A stretch of DNA of 64,000 nucleotides from Pseudophaeomoniella oleicola (lineage: Eukaryota; Ascomycota; Eurotiomycetes; Phaeomoniellales; Phaeomoniellaceae), in assembly GCA_003868215.1 (NCBI GenBank), contig QWDQ01000004.1:496001-560000 (forward strand), in the 5' to 3' direction. Both the position numbers and the translations under genes were made by a program. Shown one piece after another: positions 45,091-56,709 of this stretch (position 1 is the first letter of the stretch; every line of letters begins with the position of its first letter). The notes beneath the pieces are model-generated. The model did not search any database. It had not been told where the DNA came from and worked only from the letters and a program-made list of their open reading frames with translations.

Positions 45091-46835
45091 AGAGAAACCG
45101 ACTGTCTGGGTGAATAGCGTTGATCTGGTCCACGTTGTTTGCTTTCTATGGGAGGTATTGCGCTTCAACTCTGAGAACAGACGGGGGATTGCTAATGATG
45201 CGAAGGGCTAAGTGGTGACTGCCTACCGTCAAGAACATTCAATCATCTGCAATGCTCGACGCTACGATGGTTCTCATGCACTTGTCTACAATAGAGGAAT
45301 GGATACGCACTAGATACTAGATACTAGATTTAAAATCTTTCAAGAAAGTTCCATATCATATCCCTAAAAAAGAAGCTCTGCAGTTTTGAATGTACTACGC
45401 AAGCCAGCTTTGCGGTCAACCTATCTCTCCACGACACGGAAGTAGACCATCGACATCACAAGGCTTAGCAGAAAATCAAAGTTCTAGTGTCATCTAGTAC
45501 TGGATAGTAGGGGCATATTGAGAAGATCTGGTACCTTCGAACGGGAGTCACTGAGGCGGTAAACTAAACTAAGGTTCCTACAAGGAGGTAGGTAAAGGTA
45601 AGGTAGGTAAAGGTAAGGTAGGTAACTAACGGTATTCGTCTTTCAAGTAAAGTACAGGGGTTCTTGCGGACGGCCCACAGCGGGCTACGTTAGTACGGGG
45701 TCTAAGGTACGAGATCCACACGCCTGGACCAGATCTGCCAAGGACTCGATGGTACTGGATTGTACTGGAATGTATCATGTTGTACTAGATTGTACTACGT
45801 ACCAGGTATACATTGTGGCGGTAGGAGGGACCTGCTACTGTAGTACTGCTTACCAGTACATTCATAATGATTACATTATGTGAATCGACTCTTGACAACC
45901 TGCGACATACCACACCTCTGACCTACATTCAGGTATCTACCTAGTATACGACGCAGCTGATTTATTCATTGATGAGAGATCGTTATACTACATAGTATAC
46001 ACTGGGGATCTACGGTTGACGTGATTCCGCCTCCAAGGCAGCAAATCGATCCTTCACTCAGATAGGTAGCTAGACCTACAGCCCAACTAGGCCACCTCCG
46101 ATCCTCTGTTTAGCAGGAGTTCATCATAGAACCGGCATAGTTGTTACATGCAAGGGCTAGCGCTTATAAATGCATCATCAGCATGGCCAATGTCGCTTAA
46201 ACGTTGGCGAGGGCACGACCGCTTGCTTACCATCTTGATCCCTGGCTTAGTTCTCCTTACGCGAAGGCTGCAAAATCCAGTTCCCCAAACAGGAACCCGC
46301 TTCTAGGTGAGTGTCAAGCCAACTTGTGTGGTAATCGAAGTCTGAATCTATATCCCTGCTTCGTCGGTCAATGCTTGTCTAGATGACATCTGTGCGTTAG
46401 TCCCCCTCGAGGGGACTAAAGTCGGATTCCGAAAGAAATCCCTTCTTATCTGGGCATATATATCGACCTTAGCTGCGGGAACATCCCAGTAAGCCCAAGT
46501 TCGCCCCGTAATTACCCGTTCACGCTCTTGCGCTTGGCTGACTTCTATCAGCTCGCCATCGTCGCATCGGCTAAGCTATGATGCCGTGTTGATAAGCGTG
46601 CCGAGCCACTCACTGCCCTTAACCACTATCAGCACGATCCTTCGTAAGCCATGGACAGATATCAAAGCTCTTGCCATCCCACCCTTCCATTGGGCGGTGA
46701 TGTTCGCCGTCATTGGCGACGAAGTGTCGTCCATTGAGATGGCACGGATAAGCACGAGGGACAGATATAGAATTGAGTGACGAACTGCCCTAGATTGCCA
46801 TGGTTCTTCCCAGGTAACTGTTTGTTGGGGGATCA
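45091..46835. promoter_or_regulatory. Promoter region of bANK regulator
   Basis: A 1.7 kb gap. It holds GGTAAGGTA tandem units near 45585-45630, TGTACTGGATTGTACT-type direct repeats near 45750-45800, a TATACTACATAGTATA near-palindrome near 45984-46000, and the inverted repeat listed at 46396. No frame looks like a gene. Confidence 0.45.
46396..46416. promoter_or_regulatory. Inverted repeat TAGTCCCC-CTCGA-GGGGACTA
   Basis: Two perfect 8-bp arms flank a 5-bp centre containing a CTCGAG core, about 420 bp before the bANK start. Arms include CCCCT/AGGGG stress-element cores and TTAGTCC, so a dimeric regulator may bind. The role is a guess from symmetry. Confidence 0.4.
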
Positions 46836-47950
46836 ATGTATACGCCACCTTTCAGTAATGAGCAGAATGGCCTTGGGGGGAGGCCTCCTGTTGAATTTAT
46901 CATGGTCGATGAGCGACAGGAAAGGCGAAAGGCTCAGAACCGAAAAGCACAGAGAACGCTGCGCAGTAATGCTAGTTCTACTCCTGTTTGGATCTGTTGA
47001 CTGACGAAACTTGAATTGTAGACAAAAGCACGTTGAGCAACGGAAGAGGTGTGTCCAATCAAGCCAAAGAACATTCGCTTCCATCGGCAGACTCCCGGGA
47101 AGATCAGTCCTCCCATTTGCCTACAAATCCGCCCCCATCGCATCCAGCTCAGCTTGAAACTGGCCCTCTCCATCCTGACATGGGAGACAACAACGGGGAA
47201 CAGTATCGGCTGAACCAGAGCTCGGAGCGTCTGGGAGGTAGTATGTTTGGGATTACACCCTCGGGCGAATTTCATTGGGATGATCTGGATAGGATGAGCT
47301 ATGGAGAGCCTACACCAACACTGCAACCGGTCATTCCAAAAAGCACTCGCCGAAATTCCATAAGACCCAGCGTGCAACTTGGGGAGAAGAACCCGACAGG
47401 AAATAGTCAACGAGGGCCAACTTTCCATGGTACAAGGAACCATTCTTCCAACTCGGTCCCATCAAGCTTTACTTTCCCCGGCACAATGCCGAGGGGGATT
47501 CATACGCCGAGCCCCAGCCCTAGCACGGTGGATTCTGCCTTGCGGTCCCCTGCGGTGGCGTCCCAGCAGCAGCAGCAGCTTATCTGTAATCTCTACCCAT
47601 CGCCAGCATTATTGGCCACCGACGAGGAAGAACCTTCTCACCATTGGCATATGCCCTTGCACATCGCTGTCGAGCAAGGTCACGAAGCCACCGTCAAGGC
47701 TATATTGGACGCTGGGGCTGATATCAATGATTGCGACAGCGCCGGGCTCACAGCCTTGCACATTGCAGTGCGAACGAAACAAGAAGGGATGCTTCGTCTT
47801 TTACTGGAACAAAGTGCGGATGTCAATGCCTTTGATACGTTCGGATGGACGCCCATTCATCGAGCTGCTCAGATTGGTTTTACACCCGGCCTGAAGCTTC
47901 TTCTCGCGTACGGTGCAAATCTGATGCTCAGAGCACCACGGCAGTCGTAA
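46836..47950 (+). CDS. bANK transcription factor (bZIP basic region plus ankyrin repeats)
   Basis: A pathway-type regulator of 352 aa. Two exons, 46836-46965 and 47022-47950, with the intron 46966-47021 (GTAATG/TGTAG) right at the end of the basic region. Residues 27-43 read ERQERRKAQNRKAQRTLR-like with the bZIP signature N-x7-R (Asn35, Arg43); no leucine zipper follows. Instead there is a long Ser/Pro-rich linker with a short Gln run, then about three ankyrin repeats at 253-351 (MPLHIAVEQGHEATV, TALHIAVRTKQEGML, TPIHRAAQIGF). This combination defines bANK proteins such as ToxE of the HC-toxin cluster and Apf2 of the apicidin F cluster, which activate their own clusters. The protein is shorter than ToxE (441 aa as I recall). 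The ATG at 46836 is the first after an in-frame stop; a second at 46902 is possible. An upstream exon cannot be excluded. Confidence 0.85.
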
Positions 47951-50225
47951 CCTCTTCTGTGCAGATAGGTCCTAATAAAGTTCCGGCGCCAATTGTGGGA
48001 TCTGCTGTTTCAACTTATTCCCCTGGACGGTGTGACATTGAAAACGGAAGAGTAAAAGTCCAGATCAAAAAGGAGGAGTTTGGGTCCAACATGTTTGTCG
48101 ATTGTAAACGAGTGTGCACTCAGCATCTTATGGCAGACAGTGCTCTGCTAACACCCTCACCCAATGTTATCTACTTACTTACCATAAAACGGTTCACTTG
48201 CTAGCGACGCTCAATCTGTCGCGTTGACTGCGAGGGACATCTGTCATGAGCAACTTTGCCTGCCCCTTCACGAATTAACGATATCCAGAAAGGGAAAGTT
48301 TACATTTCGATTTGAAGAATGACCTACCTATACTAGATTCTAGATGCATTTACTTTTCTGTCAAGAAGAAGAGAGAAAGACATTAACAACATGAGAGACA
48401 ACATAAAATATACAAAGAAGAAATCATATAGGTCTCCATATAGAATCGCATCTTCCTTCTGTCGAACACTGACAGACTGACAGACCGAATCACATCTGAA
48501 GCCAACTAGCGTAGAATGTATAATACAACATTACTTATCTAAGATACCTACCTTACTTACTCTACAAATTGTCTTGTCCTGCTGCATCTCAGACCGAGTA
48601 TATACTATTTCCCAACCCGTACCTAGGTAATTAAACCTACCAAGCATATCACGAACCAACCATCGGGTGGGTACCTACCTAGGTAGATAGGTACCTAAGG
48701 CATCCAGGGAGACGATAAGTTACTAATTACCTACCTTACCTACCTTATAGTATTAAGTTAGGTAGTAAAAAAAAAAATGAGGACGAGGGAACCACCAGAT
48801 CATTCATTTAGTATATAGGTTTGCAAGAAGATAGGTACCTATCTTACATAGTACAAACATAGGTATCTAATCAGCTACGCTCGCAATCAATAATTGGTTT
48901 TTGTTTTTTTCCACCTTTTGTAATTAAGTAGGTACAAACAGTCGGTTTAGTCAAGCTCAGATCAATTCGGCTCAGCTCAGCCTAGGTAGGTAGGTAGGTA
49001 GGTACTCTTGGACCTTGTATGTATGTGATGGCAAGAGAGGGGGAGGGGGGGGGTCGAGTGAGTGAACGAATGAATTAAACGAATGAATGAACAGGGAATT
49101 TATTTTCTGACTGTTTCTAAGGTAAGGTAGGCACCTAAGGTACCTACCTAGGTAGGCATGTCTGTTGTTTTCTTTTTCCCTTCCTGTGTGAGATACGGTA
49201 ATAATATAGTAATTAGATGCCTACCTAGATAGGTACCTAGGTACCTAGGTAGGGATGGTCCTATTATTATCAAACGGTTTATGAGAAGGTACCTACATAC
49301 ATGTCATGTAGCTCGATATAACTATGTTAGGTATCTATCTAGGTACCTATGTATATCTATATAACCGTCATCGTGACTTTGACTTGAGTAACTACCTAAT
49401 TAGTAATGTGTGTGAGAATTGAAAAGAAAGGGGGAAAGGGGGGAAGGGAATGAAGTGCCTTAAGGATTCATGGTTGGTTATATGGATATATGGGTATAGA
49501 TGATGGATATTACTAGAAGGAGGAGGAGAAGATATTAAAGGGGGGGGGTTAATACGGCATGATACTCAAAACTCACTCATGATACTATGATATATCATTT
49601 TATTTATTTATTTGTTGGGAAATACCCCTTTCTTTCTCTTTTTCTTCCTTCCTCCCTCTCTTATCTATCTGCCTCAACAACCTGCATACCTAGATACCTA
49701 TTCAAGGTGAATAGTTATATACCTGTATAAAGAAACTCTCGTTTATCATACGTATCTTAGGTATTTACTTAAGTACCTATCTTTGTGTGATTTCTTTGGT
49801 TGATACTGTGGGAGAGAGGGAGCTGAGGAGGGAAGTGACTTGAACAAAGTTGAATTGTACTAGACTAGACTAGACTAGACTACCGTAACTACCTACAGAT
49901 CGCTGATAAAGGAGATAACCTCTCGCCCCTCGGGTCAGAAAAAAAAGAGGGTTGGAAGAGTGAATGATGAATGATGAATGATGCACGATGAAACGAGAGA
50001 GAATTACAAATAAAGATGAAAAAGAAACAAGTAAAGCGTCAACTGAATGAGGCTGGATCAAATCATCATCATCATCCCCCTCCTTGAACGTTGAAACATG
50101 CATACCATACAACCTGATTAACAGGTGTCATACCACCTCATTAACGAGTGACTTGGGCGCCTTGTGCAGTACGCTACCTAGGTACATACCCACCTTGATC
50201 CAGACTAACCTGATCTGACCCTATG
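47951..50225. other. Repeat-rich 2.3 kb spacer
   Basis: Between the bANK gene and the Ayg1-like gene. From about 48,540 to 49,780 it is dense in TAGG/TACC units and copies of the palindromes TAGGTACCTA and ACCTAGGT, with poly-G/C runs near 49045 and 49540, a TAGAC tandem near 49860-49882 and GAATGAT units near 49963-49982. No gene-like frame. Confidence 0.65.
48590..49340. repeat. TAGGTACC-rich intergenic tract
   Basis: Many overlapping copies of TAGGTA, ACCTAGGT and TAGGTACCTA. Similar but shorter tracts lie near 24620, 24836, 40970, 41075 and 45590. It is simple-sequence DNA common in ascomycete spacers, not a mobile element as far as can be seen. Confidence 0.7.
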
Positions 50226-52224
50226 CTAAGCATATGCTTCAATGTATTCACTAGGTGATAGCAGTGTGTTGTTGCTATCGGTGATCTGATGCGTTTCGCA
50301 GTGACTTTCGGCGTTTTGCGGCTGTGTCTGAGGTTGCTGGGATTGCGCGGGAATTGGCTTTGAGTGGTGGTGATGGTTACCTTCCTCAGACGGAAGGGTA
50401 GAGACGGGAATTGCGGTATCAGTTGGGAGGGGGGTAAGAGGTAGCTCTACGCCATTGTCTGGATTTGGTGCCTGTGCATCAGGAGTGATCACCACTTCGG
50501 CTACGGGCAATGGGTCCTGCGGCAGGGTCTCTTGTATCACCGACTTCTGGTCGTCAGCAGTAGTAGATGTCCGGATAGTTTCAAAGGTAGGTTCTTGTTG
50601 CGCTTCTGTCGCTTCCCTCTTTTCCTGCTCTTCGATGTCGAGTTGAAATCTAGGCTTGAAGGGCAGGCGTTGTAATACCTCCCCGACTTCACCCTCAATA
50701 CCAAACAGATCAAAGACCCAACGGATGCAAACACCGAAACTCTGCGGCTCCCCCATGTGTTTCGCGTTCGGGATGAAGCGGGCTTCCTTTGGCGAAGGCC
50801 CAACGTGGAGAAGAAGGAGCATGTCGTCAACAGGGAAGATTTCGTCATTCGTTCCCTAGGTAGATGATCCGTTAGAATAATGAAATCCTTGCGGGGAATG
50901 GATCTGGGAATTTGGGGCCCAGACACAGAGAATTCGTGAACGTACATTGACTAGTAGAAGACGGGTACAGGGTTTTCCCAGGGTCCCATCATTCAGGAGA
51001 GAGAATTTGAGGGCTTCAGCCTTGAAGAGTTCGACATCTTCACCGTAACCGAACTTGTGGGCTAGAGAGCCCGCGAGACTGGTGGTTTATAAATATTAGT
51101 TCTACAAGAATATCAAGCAGGAATTCACATGGCACACTCACTCGAAAGGATATTCAAGATGATTGACTTCGTTCAGCCATTCTCTCTCGAACATATGATG
51201 GCACCCTCCTCCAAGGGTAATGGCACCCTTGAGCCTCTCGCGATGGGTATGCGCAGCCCTGACCGCGTACATACCACCTGTCGAGAAGCCCCACATGCAT
51301 ATTCTCGAGCTATCGATGCCCGGTTGAGTATCGCACCAATCAAGCAGAGAACTGAGTTGCCTATCCGGTGACGTCGGGTCAGAAGGATCAGCAGGCGAGT
51401 CCCCTGTACCCGGGATCTCAAAAACAATGGTCGCGATGTTCTTGCGTCGCCAAGATTCGGCCCAAACTGCAAGTTCGGTACGGTAACCATCAAGACCGGT
51501 TTGGATTAGGATGCAAGGGACTGGCTTGGTGGCAGAAGCTGTCGATGGGAGGAGGAAGAGAGCTGGGACATATTTCCCTTCATGTGAGAGGCCATGTGTG
51601 TGTCGAATATGAACTTGGCGGACTGGGTGAGGGAGCAGAGATTGCCCGCGGAGGAAGACTTGCTTTCCCAAAGTCCAGGCATCCCGTTGAAGCTTCGATC
51701 TCGGCATCGGGAAACGAGCAATGCGGTAGAGGGCCGAGGCGCGCCTGGCTGCTGGTCAGCAGGATGTGCAAAACAATTGTGTTCAACAACCGTACAGATA
51801 AAATTCCGATGCTTTCTCATTTTCACCTACAGATTCTGCTCGTTCCGCCGCCTTGACCAGTGTTTCTGCATTGGGAAAGAATTCTGAGGCATAAGCGTCC
51901 CAGTCATATGGTTCCCTCATGTCTTTCTACAGATGACAGTCAGCGGACCCTCCTATTAATGGTCAGCGAGTTCCTACCGCGACCAGTTTATCTACCACAG
52001 GCTGGAAGTCCTCAACACATCCGTACATAAATGGGTACACACCCATCGAGCACTATGATGTCAGCCATTGGACTCTCGGCTCCGAGGACATGCCATACCG
52101 GTTTCTTCCATTTGGTTTCCCACAGCGCCTTGAATGACTGATGATGCACCGCATGGTTCTTGATGTCTTGACCGATGCGATATTTCTCCTCGGCCTTGGG
52201 TTCCGGAGGGATGTATTCACCCAT
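50226..52224 (-). CDS. Ayg1-like alpha/beta hydrolase with C-terminal extension
   Basis: A 565-aa serine hydrolase of the FrsA/Ayg1 group. Ayg1 of Aspergillus fumigatus shortens a heptaketide to a pentaketide in DHN-melanin synthesis by retro-Claisen cleavage. Six exons: 52224-52099, 52052-51978, 51926-51796, 51744-51142, 51078-50946, 50855-50226; five introns of 46-90 bp, fixed by aligning blocks WETKWKK-CS-VYPF, ASEFYL-RASALYRIARFP and EYPF-DLAGSLAHK to the Ayg1 plan. Core markers: TGLDGYR, EIPGTGDSPADP, nucleophile elbow WGFSTGGMYAVRAAH (Ser265), acid Asp360 in GTNDEIFP, base His389 in NAKHMGEP. After the core (about residue 425) comes a ~140-residue Glu/Gln/Pro/Thr-rich tail with a short His run that Ayg1 (about 406 aa) lacks. 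No non-reducing PKS is in the window, so the substrate is open; it may act on the HR-PKS product or elsewhere. Confidence 0.88.
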
Positions 52225-53509
52225 TATGACTTATGCAGTATAGAACGGCTGATGGTTACCAGGACAATGAGAGAGGCGACCGTGCAAGGTAGAGTAAAGA
52301 AAATGGAACAAACACAGGAGAAGAAACGGGGGGGCAGTGGACAAAATAAACCTCAGAAACGGTCAGACCGCCTCCTAGATAAACACCTTACCTTGCGCAT
52401 CCAATATTCCAATATGGAGGATGCATGTACGAAAAGTGCATCATGTGCAGTTCCACGGACTTGCATACGCGAAGAGTCCATGCGTCTTCGGTACCGCCAT
52501 TCTTCGCTTCGTGTAGCCAGTCGTGATGAACTGATCAGCCATGTTTCGATGATCTAGCTCGATTCTACACTGCTCGAGCGTTTTGACAGGCTGCATTTTT
52601 CCGATATCCGAGAAGAAAGGTGAGAAGGAGCAGGATCGAGTCGTGCTCGCGAACGGTTGACGTCCGTTCGAACATTGTCGACTACGGACTTTGCGGGTTG
52701 GGAGATCCCAAGAAAGTTTGATGGGCTTCAATCAACGAAGACTGATTTGTTGCATGATCGACTCGATTTTCCGGAAGTTTCGCCTTGGCACAAGTCCGAT
52801 GCAAGAGTCCGAAAAGACGCAACCATGTTCATTCGGCCAAAGAGACCGAGGGGGCTATTTTCGATAGAATGGGAGTTAATCGATGTCGAGATCTTATCTT
52901 CCGCCACATATAGTCATAAGAGGCTGAAAAGGAAGAGGAAAAGATGGATCAAATGGGGTTCATCATTGATGGGTTCATGTTTCAATAAATATATAGTGAC
53001 TCAAGGCTTGACGCCATGTTTACTGCCGCACAGAGATGCATCTCAATCTATTTGCGCTTTATGCGAACGTGCGTGATCAACCCAGGCGCACGCGGTCATA
53101 AGCAGCCTCGTGATCCGCCAAGAGCGCCATCCAACTGTAACGCAGTGCATACATGTACATTAGTCCATCTAGAAAGATGGTTCTGTAGTGCGAGACAGGA
53201 ACACACCCTTGACGGGTGGCAAAGGCTGACTTGGCGATTGTAAACCCCGATAGATCCTTCCCCAGGCTTCCACTGCTGGTACCGCGACTTGCCCCTCAAC
53301 ATGCATCTTCTGCTTTGAGAAGTGCCCTCCTTTTTTTCAAATGCCAAAGATCACCTGAGATGTAAATCCGTCAACACCACCCGTCGTCTATGCTTTCATA
53401 GGGTATCATAGTATTGTTTTCGAGCCTTGAAGGGACGCCGCCTACCGAAAGTGTGCGGACATGAACCGAAGATGACAGTAAAAGAGAACTCATGGATCAG
53501 AGCTGTTGG
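52225..53509. other. Spacer, Ayg1-like promoter side
   Basis: A 1.3 kb gap holding the Ayg1-like promoter and the 3' end of the second Zn2Cys6 gene. A 139-codon frame at 52657-53076 has no recognisable domain and a composition unlike the real genes, so I do not call it. Confidence 0.45.
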
Positions 53510-56017
53510 TTACCACCAAGGAGCCGCGACGAACTGATTTGCCCTTTCGACAAGATTTGCAGCAGTCCAATCAGAGCTAGATGTGCTGTCCGGCGTGACC
53601 GGTGTCAGTACCCCCGGGTTGTGGACATCCATTAGCATGGTTCCTGCAGTCTGCGAAGCCAAAGTCATGGGCTGACCATTTGGGTCTGCGAGTGTTCCAT
53701 AAGCACCACCAGATGCTGGTTGGAGATTCTGGGTGTTTTGGGTGTGGTGAGATTGGTTATCTGCCAACACATTGTTAAGCTTACTCAAGGCATTGAGGGA
53801 CTGTGTCATGCTCCTTGCCCACTGAGGGGTGTCAGTAGCAGAAGTTGGGGCAAAGTTTTCTCCTTGACTTTTTGCTCCGGATGACGCGGACCCTTGGTAA
53901 GGGGATTTGCCATCGGCTGAGACTGCCCATAAATCGCTCTCTGAATGCATTCTTTCGGAGATGACCTCCTCTAGGCTACGAAGAAGGCCAAGGACCTTGA
54001 CATCTTCACGTGCCTCTTCTTGCATGGCAAGCAGAAATGCAGCGGACACCGCTCTTTGTATTCCTATCCAGGATCGTGCACCTATACTGACAATTGATCG
54101 GAGTTCAAGGTATGCTGTGACTGTCCTTGACAGGCTGTAAATGAAATCGCGTCGCAGTGAAGCAATGAGGTCCGCATCGGGAGAACCTCCCGGAGAAGAC
54201 TCGAGCTTCACGTTTCCGTTCGTGGGGCTTTTGAGGACTGACCTGCACAACTCGGATGTGATGTAACTCGCATGGAGTTTTAGGGCAAGCCGCTCTAGAT
54301 GCTGCGTATCTGTCACGCATTTGCTTCTATCTCGTAGATGGGGGCCGGCGTCTGCTCTGATTTTCCTGATCCTATCTTTGTAGTCCAACACAGTGGCAAT
54401 CGGCATGGAAAACCTGGCCACACATAGCCGGGAGCGGATAATACTAAGTGTAAGACTGATGATTTGGAACATACTCTCTCCGTATGACCGGAACCCAGGA
54501 GCCGAGGTTCGGCGATAAGGTATTTCCGGTTGAGATAGTGCTGTCTCTGTTGGTCGGTCATAGGAAATACTGTAATGGGAGTCCTGCCATGCTAGGGCCC
54601 ACCAAACCCGTCTCCTGGCATATAGTTCCTGAGGAGAGAATTGCGTTGAATCAATTTGTAGACCTAGTGAGGTTGATATACGTTGGGCCATGCCAAGGAC
54701 AATGTAGGCGTTACCAGGGTTCATATTATACGCCAGGACGTTGCATATAACGAGTAATGTCTGTACAGCCTCGAGTGTCGGGTACGACAAGAAATTCGTC
54801 ATGCGAAGCGCCTGGTAGGCACAGCATACTGAAAAATATCAGTTTCATTCCAAATGCCAATAACGGGGTATCATACCGTAGACTTGCGAGGTAAGTTCTC
54901 TTTCTTTCGCCGGTAACTTCGACGACTGACTTCCAGAGGCAAGGACAGCAAACAGTAACCCTAGCCAAGAGATGGAAACACCGTACGGTCGCTCACTCCC
55001 ACTGGCGTTTGGCACATACACGCCTCCTGCGTGCAATCGATTTTGCAGCATAATCTCCATTTGCGATTCGAAGTGTCCTATGTCGTAGACTACGGGATAG
55101 ACGCTACAGGCGATATCGCGATAAGATGTGAAGAACCTGGCAAATCTGGTCAGCCACAGTCAGAAGATATCGATCGGTCAACACGTACTCCCTACAAACA
55201 CTGTCATCCGGCAGTGCTGAACAAAGACCAGTCACATCGTTTGCGGTCACTTCGGTAGACCACAGGTCCACGAAAGGGTATGTGACTGACTCATTGTCGA
55301 GCCCTAATCTGGGGAGAACATTCTCCTGGAGCAAGGTCCTCGTTGTATCTTGAGATGTTCTGGAACGACCGAGATCGGCCATGTACGCCACTACAGACCT
55401 TGATCCTAGGTGTATGGTTCCCATTCGACTTGTGGCAACATGTACCCCTGCTTCAGGCTCCTCTGGTGGCGGTTCTACTCGTTCACTCTGAGTTTGCATC
55501 GGTTCGCTTTCATCTACCGCAGCTCGCAGATTTGAAATGGTCTCCTGCGCAGAGCGTAGCTTCTCGCACATCAAGTCCCACGTCTCCTTTGGCATCGAAA
55601 CTCGATTGGCAATATGTGTAACTCCATACTCTGAAGACTCGTTCTGGACTCCAAAGGTGGGCGATCCTGGCCTCGAGCCGTCATCTGTCGCGGGGTGGCT
55701 GCCATTTAGGGCAAGTTGCCGTCGTTTTAAAGGTCTCTCGTAAGTACACAGATCGGCATGATCTCGTTTTATGCATGAATCGCAGGGGAGCTTCCGATCG
55801 CATTTCACCTAGGACATGTCAGTATCACCACCTCGTCGAAGACCAGATTTCATACTTTGCGACTGTGGCACGGGTAACAGGCTAAGAGATCTGGTTAGCA
55901 ACGTCCATGTCGAGAAACACGAGGATTTGGGTTACCTTTGGGTTCACGAGCTTTGCGCTTCGTTCGCAGCACCGCGTCTATATCCTCCTTGGGCAAATCC
56001 AGGTGATATTCGGACAT
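53510..56017 (-). CDS. Zn(II)2Cys6 transcription factor with fungal_trans domain
   Basis: A 768-aa nuclear regulator in five exons: 56017-55936, 55881-55856, 55808-55189, 55136-54877, 54828-53510. The four introns are 47-54 bp; the second exon is only 26 bp and lies within the zinc cluster, so gene finders may miss it. The spliced cluster is regular: Cys29, 32, 39, 45, 48 and 57 (C-x2-C-x6-C-x5-C-x2-C-x8-C), followed by a basic linker KRRQL and a coiled-coil-like stretch LRSAQETISNLRAAVDE. The middle homology region (fungal_trans) begins near LPDDSVCREFFTSYR and includes the typical QTLLVICNVLAYNMNPGNAY, GMAQRISTSLGLQID and ELYARRRVWWALAWQD blocks. The C-terminal tail is rich in Asn, Gln, Ser and Thr, as in activation domains. 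It lies upstream of the Ayg1-like gene on the same strand. Targets unknown. Confidence 0.9.
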
Positions 56018-56697
56018 GGTGGATACGGTTGAAACGGCATCAGCGCACAGGCGAGCGGATGAAAGCTGATCGAGAAAGCGACGATTGAACACGATGAAGC
56101 GGAGAGAGAGCAGTCGATTCGGAGGAGAATGGTCCGGCACAGAAGCTCGCAGAGTTGCGAAGAACGGTCCAGTTGTCGGTTTGCCGTGGAGGAGGACTGG
56201 CTCAGATCGCAACCTATTCAGGCACAAGTTTCTAGGTGTGCAAGGATTGTCGGCGGTGGAGAGAAATGTGACGCAGGGTGGATCAAAGCTGGTTGAGGAA
56301 ATTACTGTAGTACTACGTAGATATGTACTGTCCAGGGAAAGAAAAAAAGTGTCAAATCCTACTCGTACGTACGATCAGGAATTCGATGGAAGCGGGGACG
56401 GTGATGGTGTCCGGTTTCGTCCAAGTATCTACGAAGTAAAACCGTCTAAACTCCCTCTCCAACCCTCAATTCGAGTGGGACTGCCTTGACTATATCTGGA
56501 GAGAAGACTTGAACGAAGACAACGCGGAAGAGGAACTGCAAACCCAAAATGACAGTGATACTTGTAGATACGACGTGACTGTTATCTTGTTGCATTGGAG
56601 TTTTGATAGGTAAGGGAACCAGTTAGAGGTGTCCTTCGTCAGCAACTGGTCAATCCTGATAAGCGAAACAACCCCAACAAAACCCCCTTCACAGAAT

Positions 56698-56709
56698 TAC
56701 TACGTAGTA
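56698..56709. repeat. Palindrome TACTACGTAGTA, copy 1
   Basis: Perfect 12-bp palindrome in a spacer, followed at once by the variant TACCACGTAGTACC. Confidence 0.8.

Noticed and set aside
46017-46024. TGACGTGA, matching the motif I recall as the Api-box of the bANK-controlled apicidin F cluster
   Set aside because: Only one copy was found in the cluster and it is about 0.8 kb from the bANK start. One 8-mer match on either strand in this length is expected by chance.
52657-53076. 139-codon plus-strand open frame
   Set aside because: Residue make-up is unlike the confirmed genes, no domain is visible, and it lies across the promoter side of the Ayg1-like gene.
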